Positions 34,406-43,021 of a stretch of 64,000 nucleotides of DNA are shown here, in pieces. Positions within the stretch are counted from its first letter, which is position 1. Each line of letters opens with the position of its first letter. The stretch covers positions 124,001 to 188,000 of the forward strand of contig NZ_NMVJ01000001.1 in the NCBI RefSeq assembly GCF_002250565.1, written 5' to 3'. A program made the translations under genes and the position numbers. The notes beneath the pieces were generated by a model. It saw nothing but the letters and a program-made list of their open reading frames with translations, made no database searches and had not been told where the DNA came from. This stretch comes from Parenemella sanctibonifatiensis (GTDB lineage: Bacteria; Actinomycetota; Actinomycetes; Propionibacteriales; Propionibacteriaceae).

Positions 34406-35851
34406 TCACTCCGCGGAGTCGGGGCTGTCCGGGGAATCCGGCGAGTCGGGGCTGTCCGGGGAATCCGGTGAGTCCGGGCTGTCGGGCGAATCGGCCGACT
34501 CAGCCCCCTCGGCCCCGGGGGCCTGGGGCTCCTCGGCCTTGGGGAACTCGATCTCGTTGCCGTCGGCGTCCTTGACGGTGACCTGCTCGCACAGGAACTG
34601 CAGCGCCTTGGTGCGGCGGATCTCGACCATCCACTCCTGGGCGTGGTTGTGCTCCATCATGTGCTGGAGTTCCTGCTCCGGCGAGCTGCCCGACTGCTGG
34701 GCGCGCTGGAAGATGTGCTGGGTCAGGTCGGCCTGCTCGACGGTGATCTCCTCGTCCTCGCCGACCTTGTCGAGCACCATCTGGGCCTTGATGGCATCGT
34801 CGCTGCGTTGACGGATCGACTCCCAGAACTCCTCGGGGTCATCGGGCTCCTCGTCATTGTCGGCGAGGTAGGCCTCCAGCGTCACGCCGGCCTGGCCGAG
34901 CTGCTGGGTGATCTGCTGCTTGCGGGCCTCGAACTCGGCCTTAGCAAGCTTCTGGGGCAGCGGCATGCCGATCTCGGCGATCAGGTGCTCCAGCACCTTG
35001 TCGCGAGCCTGGGTCAGCTGCTGATTGCGGTTGATCTGCTCGAGGTTCTTGTTGAGGTCCTCACGCATCTCCTCCACGGTGTCGAACTCGGAGACCATCT
35101 GCGCGAAGTCGTCGTCCACCTCGGGCAGGTCGCGCTCGGCGACCTCAGTCACGTTCACGGTGATGTCGACCTCTTCACCCTTGAGGGTGCCGCCGACCAG
35201 CGTGGTGTGGAACTCGGCCGACTCGCCGGCCTTGAGGCCGGTGACGGCCTCGGCGAGACCATCGAGCATGCCCTCGGAACCGACGGTGTACTTGACACCC
35301 TCGGCCTTGGCCTCATCCAGCTCCTTGCCGTCCTGGACGCCCGACAGGTCGATGGTGACCTGGTCGCCCTCGGCGGCGGCGCGGTCGACCGGGTTGACGG
35401 TCGCAAAGCGCTCACGCAGCGTGGTGATCTGGCGCTCGAGCAGCTCGTCGTCGGCCTCACGGTTCTCGACCTCGACGGTGACACCCTCCAGCGCCGGGAT
35501 GGTGAACTCGGGGCGTACGTCGACCTCCGCGGTGAAGATGACGTGCTTGCCGTCCTCCAGCTCGGTGACGTCGACGTCAGGCTGACCCATCGGGATGATC
35601 TCGGTCTCCTGCACCGCATTGGTGTACGCGGTGGGGAGATACTCGTTGATCGCCTCCTGCAGCACCAGGCCCCGGCCGAATCGCTGGTCGATCACCTGCG
35701 GCGGCACCTTTCCCTTGCGGAAGCCCGGAATCGTCACCTGCTGGGCGATCTCCTTGTAGGCCTTGGTCAGGGTGGGCTTCAGATCAGCGAACGGCACCTC
35801 AATGGTCAGCTTGACCCGGGTGTCCTCGAGCTGCTCAACAGTGGTCGGCAA
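34406..35851 (-). CDS. tig: Trigger factor (ribosome-associated peptidyl-prolyl isomerase)
   Basis: 481 residues from TTG 35851 (AGGAG seven bases upstream), which yields the usual L-P-T-T-V-E-Q-L-x-x-T-R-V-K-L start. The N-terminal ribosome-binding domain has the loop G-F-R-K-G-K-V-P (~45-52); the FKBP-like PPIase domain follows (~155-240) with G-D-Q-V-T-I-D; the helical C-terminal arms end at ~440. A final ~30 residues are a D-S-P repeat, coded by a 27-bp tandem repeat, and are acidic and disordered. Stands alone; nascent-chain chaperone of the cytosol. Confidence 0.95.
   Translation of the reverse strand: MPTTVEQLEDTRVKLTIEVPFADLKPTLTKAYKEIAQQVTIPGFRKGKVPPQVIDQRFGRGLVLQEAINEYLPTAYTNAVQETEIIPMGQPDVDVTELEDGKHVIFTAEVDVRPEFTIPALEGVTVEVENREADDELLERQITTLRERFATVNPVDRAAAEGDQVTIDLSGVQDGKELDEAKAEGVKYTVGSEGMLDGLAEAVTGLKAGESAEFHTTLVGGTLKGEEVDITVNVTEVAERDLPEVDDDFAQMVSEFDTVEEMREDLNKNLEQINRNQQLTQARDKVLEHLIAEIGMPLPQKLAKAEFEARKQQITQQLGQAGVTLEAYLADNDEEPDDPEEFWESIRQRSDDAIKAQMVLDKVGEDEEITVEQADLTQHIFQRAQQSGSSPEQELQHMMEHNHAQEWMVEIRRTKALQFLCEQVTVKDADGNEIEFPKAEEPQAPGAEGAESADSPDSPDSPDSPDSPDSPDSPDSPDSAE
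34416..34496. repeat. 27-bp tandem repeat, three copies, in the tig 3' end
   Basis: Units 34416-34442, 34443-34469 and 34470-34496. The first two differ by one base; the third has more changes. Each unit is itself three 9-bp pieces and encodes three Asp-Ser-Pro triplets, so copy changes keep the reading frame. Confidence 0.85.
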
Positions 35852-36178
35852 CGGGGTACTCCTGATAGATCGTTGGGGCCAGGGCACCGCCCCGGCGGCC
35901 ACCCCACCCGGCGGGCAAGGCATACAGACCGAAGAATGCTACCGCGATCCCCTCCCCTGCGGCCAAACCAGCCCCTGCACTTTCGCTGGCGCCGGGTCGT
36001 GACCAAGTTGTGACGTCATCGCGTACACCGTCGCCGACACGGGGTTCCAGCCGATTCCAGCCGATTAGGGCGGCCAGGGCTGATCGGCCATCCGGACGCC
36101 CAGAAGAATCGGGCGTGAATCGACGAACGGCGGGGCATGTGCCCCGCCGTTGGGCGTATCAGAACCCTCGTCCAGGTG
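35852..36178. other. 327-bp intergenic region
   Basis: No gene seen. It contains the trigger factor promoter region, a TGACGTCA palindrome (36011-36018), a 10-bp direct repeat TTCCAGCCGA (36045-36054 and 36055-36064), and the hairpin at 36126-36151 behind tRNA-Pro. Confidence 0.6.
36126..36151 (-). terminator. Hairpin downstream of tRNA-Pro
   Basis: AACGGCGGGGCA (36126-36137) and TGCCCCGCCGTT (36140-36151) are perfect 12-bp complements with a two-base loop. On the minus strand it comes 28 bp after the tRNA 3' end and is followed by TTCGTCG, which fits a terminator. Confidence 0.65.
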
Positions 36179-36251
36179 TCGGGGCGACAGGACTCGAACC
36201 TGCGATCTCCTGCTCCCAAAGCAGGCGCGCTAGCCACTACGCTACGCCCCG
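36179..36251 (-). tRNA. tRNA-Pro (anticodon UGG)
   Basis: Minus-strand cloverleaf: acceptor arms CGGGGCG and CGCCCCG, anticodon stem CCTGC/GCAGG around the loop TTTGGGA (anticodon TGG), and T-arm with GGTTCGAGTCC. The CCA end is not encoded. It is head-to-head with the tRNA-Gly gene 105 bp away. Confidence 0.95.
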
Positions 36252-36356
36252 GGGCGCGACCATCCGTCGGCTCCGCTGCAACTGTAGCGGTTTCGCCGTT
36301 GTGGTGCGCTACACTGCCGACTGCTGCGGTCCACACTTGGTGGTCCACCACAGCGC

Positions 36357-36430
36357 GCGGATGTAGCTCAATGGTAGAGCCCCAGTCTTCCAAACTGGCT
36401 ACGCGGGTTCGATTCCCGTCATCCGCTCCA
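36357..36430 (+). tRNA. tRNA-Gly (anticodon UCC)
   Basis: Acceptor arms GCGGATG and CATCCGC, D-loop AATGGTAGAG, anticodon loop CTTCCAA (anticodon TCC) on the CCAGT/ACTGG stem, T-arm GGGTTCGATTCCC. The CCA end is encoded (36428-36430). Transcribed away from tRNA-Pro. Confidence 0.96.
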
Positions 36431-36553
36431 CTCCTCCCCTCGGCGGCGGCATCCCCTCGGAGGCCTCCCACCGGGGCGCCCGTGGCCGGCCACCGTGTCG
36501 CTAAGCTCGGGTTCGACCGACCTTGCACCGAATGCGCGATCTGAGCTGACTTC

Positions 36554-38608
36554 ATGACGACTGCCTCTGCGACTGGGACCGCCGCCGAAACGACCCCTCG
36601 CACCGGGGCCTCGGAAGCAAAGCCCAACCAGGCCAAGCCGTCACGGACAAAACGGCGCCGCGACATCGAGGGCCTGCGCGGCCTGGCGATCGCGATGGTG
36701 GCCGGATTTCACATCTGGGGGCAAGGCCGGATCAGCGGCGGCGTCGACGTCTTCCTGCTGCTGTCGGCGTACCTGATGACACAGAGCTTCTTCCGCAAGC
36801 AGGACGACTTCAGCTTGAGCAACTACCTGGTACGCCGGTTTCGCCAGCTGCTGCCCAGCGCCGTCATCGTCATCATCGCCACCCTGATCGGCGCCGCGAT
36901 CGTGCTGCCGCCGGTGCGCTGGGGCCAAGCTTGGGACCACGCGCTGGCAGCCCTGTTCTATTCACTCAACTGGACCCTCATCGACCAGACCGTCACCTAC
37001 GGCGCCGACTCCAGCGCCAGCCTGTTCCAGCACTTCTGGTCGATGTCGATCCAGGGACAGATCTTCGTGATCTGGCCGCTGCTGATGGTGCTGGGGCTAC
37101 TGCTGCGCCGCTGGTTCGGGGTGGCGCTGCGGCCCTATCTGATCGCGGTCTTCGGGGCGATCACGGTGGTCTCCTTCGTGTACGCCTGGCAGCAGACCTT
37201 GCTGGTGCCGGGCCGCGCCTACTTCGACACCATGGCCCGCGCGTGGGAGTTTGCGCTGCCCAGCGTCATCGCCGTCATCGCGATCCCGCGACTACCGGCG
37301 ATCGCGGCAACCCTCCTCGGCTGGGCGGGGCTGCTTGCCGTGATCAGCACTCCCCTGCTGGTCGGCCACGAAGCCTTCCCCGGCCCCGCTGCGCTGATGC
37401 CGGTGCTGGGCGCCACGGCGATTCTGCTGGCCCACGACACGGGCCGGTTCAGCGCCGCGGCACTGCTGTCGCAGCGCCCCTTCACCTGGCTGGGATCGCG
37501 GGCGTACGGCTTCTATCTGTGGCACTGGCCGATCCTGATGCTGTATCTGCGGGTCACCGAACAGCCCGAGGCGGGCATCGTGGGCGGCATCAGCGTGATT
37601 CTGTTGGCGCTCGCTCTGACCGAACTGACCACGTGGCTGGTGGAGGAACGCTTCCAGCAGATCGACATGGTGCAGACCAAACGCGGCGGTGTCGCCGTCA
37701 TCGCGGTGGCGGTGTTGCTGGGCGTCGGCACCGTGCAGGGGTGGACCACCATGCTCGACCTGCAGGTGCGCATCGGTGATCCGTCACCGGGCGCTGGCGC
37801 GGTCACCCCCGGCGCACCGGACCCGCCGACCGCTGCCCCCAGCCGCGGCGCCCCAGCACCGGGTGATGTCCGGGTCCGTGATGACGGCCCCACCGAGTAT
37901 CCGGCCTGTGACCGCAGCCAGGTCCCCGTCCTGCCCGATGGCGAACAGTGCGAGGAGGTCGTCCCCGACGGCACCCCGACCAAGGTGGTGACCATGGTCG
38001 GCGACTCCCACACCCGGGACTGGATGACGGTGCTGGGTCCGATGGCCGAGGCTCGCGGCTGGCACCTGATCATGGTATGGAAGCCGTTCTGCCGCTACAC
38101 CACCCGCGACTATCCCGACCCGATCGGTGAGGACTGCCTGCAGTACGGCGAGAAGGTCAGCGCATGGCTGCTGGAACTCAAGCCCGACATCGTCTTCACC
38201 ATCGGCACCCAGGGCCACCCGGACCTGCCGGACCGGCTGACACCGGGGCTGATCGATGCGCTGCGCCCGGTCCACGAGGCCGGCACCACCATCGTGACGA
38301 TGCGTGACAACCCACGTTTTTGGTGGGAGATGCCCGAATGCGTCCAGCTCAACGGCCTCGACTCACCCCAGTGCGTACGCCCGCGGGAGGAGAAGCTCGC
38401 CCTCATCGACCCGCAGGTGCAGATCCCCTACGAGCTGCCGGGGTCGTACACGATGGACATGTCCAACTATCTGTGCCCGCTCGACCTGTGTCCGGCAGTG
38501 CTCGGCAATGTGTACGTCTATCGCGACGCCAACCATCTCGCCCGCGCCTACGTCCTCACGCTCACCGATGAGTTCATCCGGCAGTGGGACGCCCAAGTCC
38601 CTGCCTGA
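36554..38608 (+). CDS. OafA/YrhL-type membrane acyltransferase with SGNH domain
   Basis: 684 residues from ATG 36554. The N-terminal ~410 residues are an acyltransferase_3 domain with about ten TM helices; the catalytic His 53 lies in R-D-I-E-G-L-R-G-L-A ... F-H. After a Pro/Ala-rich linker (~415-445), an extracytoplasmic SGNH hydrolase-like domain carries G-D-S-H (Ser 485) and D-A-N-H (658-661), the triad Ser, Asp and His. Such fusions O-acetylate cell-wall or exopolysaccharide sugars, passing acyl groups from inside to outside. The glycan acceptor is unknown; the neighbour at 38826 is also exported. Confidence 0.92.
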   Translation: MTTASATGTAAETTPRTGASEAKPNQAKPSRTKRRRDIEGLRGLAIAMVAGFHIWGQGRISGGVDVFLLLSAYLMTQSFFRKQDDFSLSNYLVRRFRQLLPSAVIVIIATLIGAAIVLPPVRWGQAWDHALAALFYSLNWTLIDQTVTYGADSSASLFQHFWSMSIQGQIFVIWPLLMVLGLLLRRWFGVALRPYLIAVFGAITVVSFVYAWQQTLLVPGRAYFDTMARAWEFALPSVIAVIAIPRLPAIAATLLGWAGLLAVISTPLLVGHEAFPGPAALMPVLGATAILLAHDTGRFSAAALLSQRPFTWLGSRAYGFYLWHWPILMLYLRVTEQPEAGIVGGISVILLALALTELTTWLVEERFQQIDMVQTKRGGVAVIAVAVLLGVGTVQGWTTMLDLQVRIGDPSPGAGAVTPGAPDPPTAAPSRGAPAPGDVRVRDDGPTEYPACDRSQVPVLPDGEQCEEVVPDGTPTKVVTMVGDSHTRDWMTVLGPMAEARGWHLIMVWKPFCRYTTRDYPDPIGEDCLQYGEKVSAWLLELKPDIVFTIGTQGHPDLPDRLTPGLIDALRPVHEAGTTIVTMRDNPRFWWEMPECVQLNGLDSPQCVRPREEKLALIDPQVQIPYELPGSYTMDMSNYLCPLDLCPAVLGNVYVYRDANHLARAYVLTLTDEFIRQWDAQVPA

Positions 38609-38756
38609 ACTCGTCCCCGCCTGATCCCTCGCTGCGGACTGCCCGGGAGTGTTGTCCGCTTTGCGCCACGATCATCGGCCCCACGTGATGTACTTTCACC
38701 GATCTGCACCGCACAATGGCTCCAGATGATTGTTCGGGGCGTACGCCCCTGCCCGT

Positions 38757-38814
38757 TTTCCAGAAGGCCCGCCGGTTTCCAGCAGGCCCGCCGGTTTCCA
38801 GAAGAATGCCCGCC
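38757..38814. repeat. 19-bp tandem repeat, nearly three copies
   Basis: Units 38757-38775 and 38776-38794 differ by one base; a third, imperfect copy runs 38795-38814. It lies in the 218-bp gap just before the ribosome binding site of the gene at 38826, where it may affect transcription or mRNA folding. Each unit contains the inverted CCGG-type core GCCCGCCGG. Confidence 0.8.
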
Positions 38815-38825
38815 CCGGAGGATTG

Positions 38826-39842
38826 ATGCGCAGACGCGGATGGCTCGCCCTGAGCGGCGTCCTGTCGACCGTCATGCTGGCGTTGGTCATCTTTCAGTTC
38901 GTTCCTCGCGCGACCGAAGCCGCCGATCCGCAACCGCCGAAGGTGCATGGCGCCGTCGCCAAGGATCAGGCCCCGATCGCCACCGCCGCGCAGGTCTATC
39001 CCGAACCAAAGATGAAGACGCTGCGGCTGCCCGAAGGGGACCTTGACTACTGCTCCAACGGTGACCTGACGGACCTGTCGGCCGTCAACGAGATCGTCAT
39101 CAGCGTGCACGGGCTGGACCAGGACTCCTGCCGGATCGCCGGCTCCGCCCTCGACTCGGCCGAACGGGCCAAGGCCCGCAACGTCCTGGTGGTCTCGCCC
39201 TTCTTCCGGGTCAAGGAGCGCCCCGAACTCCCGCGCCAGCTGCGCTGGACCTTCCTGGGCTGGTCCCAGGGCGATGATGCGATCGGCACCGACCTGTCCT
39301 CCTTCGAGGTGGTCGAGCAGATCATCCGCGAGGCCGGCACCATCCCCGTCACCGTCGTCGGTTTCTCCGGCGGCGGCCAATTCACCCACCGGCTGGCCGT
39401 GACCAGCCGGGTCGAGGCGCACCGCTACGTGGTGGTCAACCCGTCGTCCTACCTCTATCTGGACCGGACCCGCCCGTTCCCGATCGAGGGCTGCCCGGGC
39501 TTCAACGACTACCGCTACGGCTTGGAGAAGCCCAACCGCTACGTCAGCCACGCCGGCTCGGCCACGTCCTTCACCGCCCGTTTCGGCACCCGCAACGTCG
39601 TCTATCTGCTGGGTGAGCGGGACAACGACCCGCAGTCGAAGTCCATGGATGCCACCTGTGCAGCCCGGGCCCAGGGCCCCAACCGACTGATCCGCGGCAA
39701 GCAGTACTTCGCCTACCTCCAGGAGCTGTATGGCGCCGAGACCCTCGCGCGTACGCAGCAGTTGCTCTATGTGCCCGGCGCCGGCCACAACCACCACGAC
39801 ATGTTCGTCTCCGACCCCGGAGCGAAGGCGATCTACGGTTGA
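38826..39842 (+). CDS. Exported alpha/beta hydrolase-like protein
   Basis: 338 residues from ATG 38826, after GGAGG. An N-terminal signal anchor (R-R-R-G-W then a ~20-residue hydrophobic run) precedes an alpha/beta-hydrolase fold. The nucleophile elbow is G-F-S-G-G-G with Ser 181, and the C-terminal G-A-G-H-N-H-H-D gives the catalytic His. Two Cys pairs (C-S-N, S-C-R and G-C-P, T-C-A) suggest disulfides, fitting an exported position. It is probably an esterase, perhaps acting on the acyl groups placed by the acyltransferase upstream, but the substrate is not known. Confidence 0.75.
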   Translation: MRRRGWLALSGVLSTVMLALVIFQFVPRATEAADPQPPKVHGAVAKDQAPIATAAQVYPEPKMKTLRLPEGDLDYCSNGDLTDLSAVNEIVISVHGLDQDSCRIAGSALDSAERAKARNVLVVSPFFRVKERPELPRQLRWTFLGWSQGDDAIGTDLSSFEVVEQIIREAGTIPVTVVGFSGGGQFTHRLAVTSRVEAHRYVVVNPSSYLYLDRTRPFPIEGCPGFNDYRYGLEKPNRYVSHAGSATSFTARFGTRNVVYLLGERDNDPQSKSMDATCAARAQGPNRLIRGKQYFAYLQELYGAETLARTQQLLYVPGAGHNHHDMFVSDPGAKAIYG

Positions 39843-39858
39843 GGCCGGCCGTCCTGAT

Positions 39859-41136
39859 TCAGCGGCTCAGCTGCTGCCAGGCCTGCCCGAAGCCAGCTCG
39901 GACCCGGTCATCGACGCCCGGCGAGAATGGTCCGAGGTTGCCGAAGGACCAGAATGAGTACGCCTCGTAGCCGCCTTCGCGCACCATGCGGTCACTGACG
40001 ATGTAGGCGCAACAGTCGGTGTACCCAATGAACCAGACTTCGCCGCCGACCTGTTCGCGGACGATCTCCTTGAGGTCGTTGCACGGTTCGCCGCCCATGG
40101 TGGCCAGCACCATCCCCGGCGCCAGCTCCACCAGACTGCAGTGCAGCGGCAGCGCGTGGGCCTGGCTGTCGTAGTGCTCGGCCATGATCCGACCGCAGGT
40201 GACATTCGGATGCCCGGCGCCCAGTGCGGTGTTGGCAGCCTGCGCTTCGAACTCGGCGCGATCCCGTACGTCCAGGGGCAGCTCCACGGTGAACTCGATC
40301 CCCCGCGGCGCCAACTCGATCGGCTCGCTCGGCGCCTCCAGCAGGGCATCCACCCGGTCGGCGAGATCCTGGGCGAACGCGTCGACGACACCGAAGTCAC
40401 GCGGTTCGAAGTGGTCACCGACGATGGTCGCGACCGGCCGGGCGTCACCGGCGGCGCCTTGGAAGTACATCGGAGTGCAGCCGTAGTGGCGAGCCTCCAG
40501 CAGCTGACACAGCCGGCCCGGGAACTCACTGGTGAGCACCTGCCGGTCCGGATAGAACACCGGATGGCAGGCGTAGGTGACCATCGCGACCCGCAGCAGC
40601 CCGGACCGGTCGTGCACCTGCAGCACCGTCATCTCGGTGTCCCGGGCAGCCTCGTGGTTGGGGGCCATGGTCACCCCCTCGTCGGTGACGACGCGACGGT
40701 TGACGTTGAGGTCGATGTCACCGCGAGCCAGGCTGACGTCGCCGGGCTGCAACTGGGCGATCGCCCGGTCCAGGGAGGACATCGCTCGCTCCCGGAGCAG
40801 GCTCTCGTACGCCGGTTCGCCGCGGCCGGGGTTGTAGCTCTCGACCGCCGGCGCGTTGTGGTTGTGGACCGCCGCCACGATGACCAGTTCGGGGTCGATG
40901 CCGTGCCGCTGCTGGGCATACGCCTGGATGTCCCGGTTGAGGGCGCGGTCATGGAAGAGCAGGTCGAAGGACACCCACACCACCGTGTGCTCGCCGCGCC
41001 GCAGCACCAGGGTGCGGACGTACACCTCGTCATGGACGTCGCGATAGATGCTGTCGAAGTCACCGGTGCAGGCCAACCGCATCGGTGCGGGCGGGGTGAT
41101 GATTTCGCGGGCAACGCCGAACAATGTCTCAGTCAC
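39859..41136 (-). CDS. Neutral/alkaline ceramidase-like hydrolase
   Basis: 425 residues from GTG 41136, no signal peptide. The N-terminal domain matches the zinc amidohydrolase domain of neutral ceramidases: A-V-H-N-H-N-A-P (zinc His pair in the H-T-H-S position) and Y-A-C-H-P-V-F (second zinc segment), plus Q-G-A-A-G-D and the late segment G-Y-T-D-C-C-A-Y. Bacterial relatives without the C-terminal Ig-like domain are often cytosolic and of unknown substrate. It converges on the hydrolase at 38826. Confidence 0.75.
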   Translation of the reverse strand: MTETLFGVAREIITPPAPMRLACTGDFDSIYRDVHDEVYVRTLVLRRGEHTVVWVSFDLLFHDRALNRDIQAYAQQRHGIDPELVIVAAVHNHNAPAVESYNPGRGEPAYESLLRERAMSSLDRAIAQLQPGDVSLARGDIDLNVNRRVVTDEGVTMAPNHEAARDTEMTVLQVHDRSGLLRVAMVTYACHPVFYPDRQVLTSEFPGRLCQLLEARHYGCTPMYFQGAAGDARPVATIVGDHFEPRDFGVVDAFAQDLADRVDALLEAPSEPIELAPRGIEFTVELPLDVRDRAEFEAQAANTALGAGHPNVTCGRIMAEHYDSQAHALPLHCSLVELAPGMVLATMGGEPCNDLKEIVREQVGGEVWFIGYTDCCAYIVSDRMVREGGYEAYSFWSFGNLGPFSPGVDDRVRAGFGQAWQQLSR

Positions 41137-41270
41137 CCGCGCCAGCCTAGTCGAATGCCCACGGCAACCGATTGCTGCGGTCGCCGACAGCGAGAACCGT
41201 GACACCTGTCACGGGTGATTCGTGACAGCTCCCCATGGTCGGGCAGCGCTGCCGGGGCGAGTCTGGAGTC

Positions 41271-42197
41271 ATGGATTCTCCCGCAGTGCAGTTGGACCAG
41301 TTGACCAAGACCTATGGCCGCGTCCGAGCCCTCGACAACCTGTCGCTGACCATCCAACCGGGTGAAGCGGTGGCGCTGCTCGGCCCCAACGGTGCCGGCA
41401 AGTCCACCGCCACCGAGGTGATGCTGGGGCTGACCCGTCCCGACAGCGGCCGGGCCCGGCTCTTCGGCGGCGCTGCGGTGCCCGCCGTGCGCGCGGGCCG
41501 GGTCGGCGCAATGCTGCAGGCCGGGGCGCTGCTGGAGTCGGTGACGGTGGGGCGGATGCTGAAGCTGGCGCGCGGTCTGCACGTGCGCGCGCTGCCGCTG
41601 GCCGAGGTCGTCGAGCGGGCCGGCGTCGGGGACATCCTCTCCACCCGCACCACCAAACTCTCCGGCGGGCAGGCGCAGCGGGCCCGGTTTGCGCTGGCGC
41701 TGCTGTCCGACCCGGACCTGCTGTTGCTCGACGAACCGACCGTCGGGATGGATGTCACGGCCCGGCGCGCGTTCTGGGACCAGATGCGCGGCATCGCCGA
41801 CCGAGATCGCACCATCGTCTTCGCGACCCACTACCTGCCCGAGGCGGACGAATTCGCCGACCGGATCGTGCTGATGGCCCATGGTCGGGTCGTCGCCGAC
41901 GGTACGCCGGCCCAACTCAAGCAGCGTTTCGGCACCACTGTGGTCAGCCTGCGCACCGACGACGCCACGGGGGACACCGACTGGCAGCAGCTGCCCGGCG
42001 TGACCGATGTCGATTTGGACGGCCACCAGGTCCGGCTCACGACCGACGACTCCGATGCCACCCTGCGGGCCGCGGTCAGGCGGCCGGGCACCCGCGACTA
42101 CGCGCTGTCGACGACCAGCCTCGAGGACGTCTTCGTCCGCATCACCGGCGAGGACGCGCCCACCGAGACGGACGAACCGGCCGACCACGCGGCCTGA
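41271..42197 (+). CDS. ABC-2 type exporter ATP-binding protein
   Basis: 308 residues from ATG 41271. Walker A G-P-N-G-A-G-K-S-T, signature L-S-G-G-Q-A-Q-R, Walker B L-L-L-L-D-E-P-T-V-G-M-D, H-loop A-T-H-Y. The C-terminal ~80 residues are the DUF4162-like tail of drug-export ATPases. It leads a four-gene run with the permease, a sensor kinase and a response regulator on the same strand, a layout seen for lipid-stress (Des-like) and antibiotic exporters. Confidence 0.93.
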   Translation: MDSPAVQLDQLTKTYGRVRALDNLSLTIQPGEAVALLGPNGAGKSTATEVMLGLTRPDSGRARLFGGAAVPAVRAGRVGAMLQAGALLESVTVGRMLKLARGLHVRALPLAEVVERAGVGDILSTRTTKLSGGQAQRARFALALLSDPDLLLLDEPTVGMDVTARRAFWDQMRGIADRDRTIVFATHYLPEADEFADRIVLMAHGRVVADGTPAQLKQRFGTTVVSLRTDDATGDTDWQQLPGVTDVDLDGHQVRLTTDDSDATLRAAVRRPGTRDYALSTTSLEDVFVRITGEDAPTETDEPADHAA

Positions 42198-42229
42198 CCC
42201 GATTCCCCACCAACCCCAAGGAGTCCCCC

Positions 42230-43021
42230 GTGACCACCGCCACCACCACCGCACCCGTAGACACCGGGCGTACCTCCCGCACCCGACCCGGCCTGCACTA
42301 TCTCTTCGCCAACCTGGGCGTGGCCATGTCGGAACTCGGCTTCGTCATCTTCACGATCGTGATGCCGGCCTCGTTGTATCTGCTGTTCTCCGAGGTGTTC
42401 GGGAGCCCGGAGACGGGTGGTCCGGAGGCGAAGGCGTACATGATGGTGTCGATGGCCGCGTACGGCTCCATGGGTGCTGCCATGTCGGCCGGCGCCCAGA
42501 TCCAGCACGAGCAGCGCTCCGGCTGGTTTCGTCAGCTGATGATCACGGGCCTGACGGCGCAGGAGTTCACCATCGCCAAGATTGTCGGCGCGATGGTGCA
42601 GGTGCTGCCGGCGATCGTGGTCGTCTATCTGCTCGGCATCGCCACCGGGGTCGACCTGAGTGTCGCGACGTTCCTCACCAGCGGCGCACTGGTGTGGGTG
42701 TCGCTGCTGCCAATGGTGGTGCTCGGTGTCGCCGTCGGAGTCTGGCTGAAGCCGGAGACCGCCGGCGCCGTGGTCACGTTGCTCATGCTGGCACTCGCCG
42801 CGCTCGGCGGGTTGTGGATGCCGGTCGAGATGTTCCCCGGCTGGATGCAGACGATGGCCAAGGGGCTGCCGTCCTACTGGATCGGCGAGATCGGCCGCTC
42901 CCCGCTGCTGGAGACCGGGCCGCCGCTGGCCGGCGTGCTGGTGCTGCTGGCCTGGACCGTGGTGCTCGGCGTCATGGCCGCGATCGGCTACCGTCAGGCC
43001 ATTCGTATGTCGAAGCGATGA
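42230..43021 (+). CDS. ABC-2 type exporter permease
   Basis: 263 residues from GTG 42230 (CCAAGGAG upstream). Six TM helices with the conserved middle part I-Q-H-E-Q-R-S-G-W-F-R-Q-L and a helix 5 segment A-L-G-G-L-W-M-P-V-E-M-F-P-G-W typical of ABC-2 permeases. It pairs with the ATPase 32 bp upstream; its stop overlaps the kinase start (ATGA). Confidence 0.92.
   Translation: MTTATTTAPVDTGRTSRTRPGLHYLFANLGVAMSELGFVIFTIVMPASLYLLFSEVFGSPETGGPEAKAYMMVSMAAYGSMGAAMSAGAQIQHEQRSGWFRQLMITGLTAQEFTIAKIVGAMVQVLPAIVVVYLLGIATGVDLSVATFLTSGALVWVSLLPMVVLGVAVGVWLKPETAGAVVTLLMLALAALGGLWMPVEMFPGWMQTMAKGLPSYWIGEIGRSPLLETGPPLAGVLVLLAWTVVLGVMAAIGYRQAIRMSKR

Noticed and set aside
33864-34471. Short open frames on both strands in the gap before tig
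   Set aside because: Composition is unlike the neighbouring genes, they lack ribosome binding sites and domains, and part of the stretch is the decayed alpha-glucosidase end.
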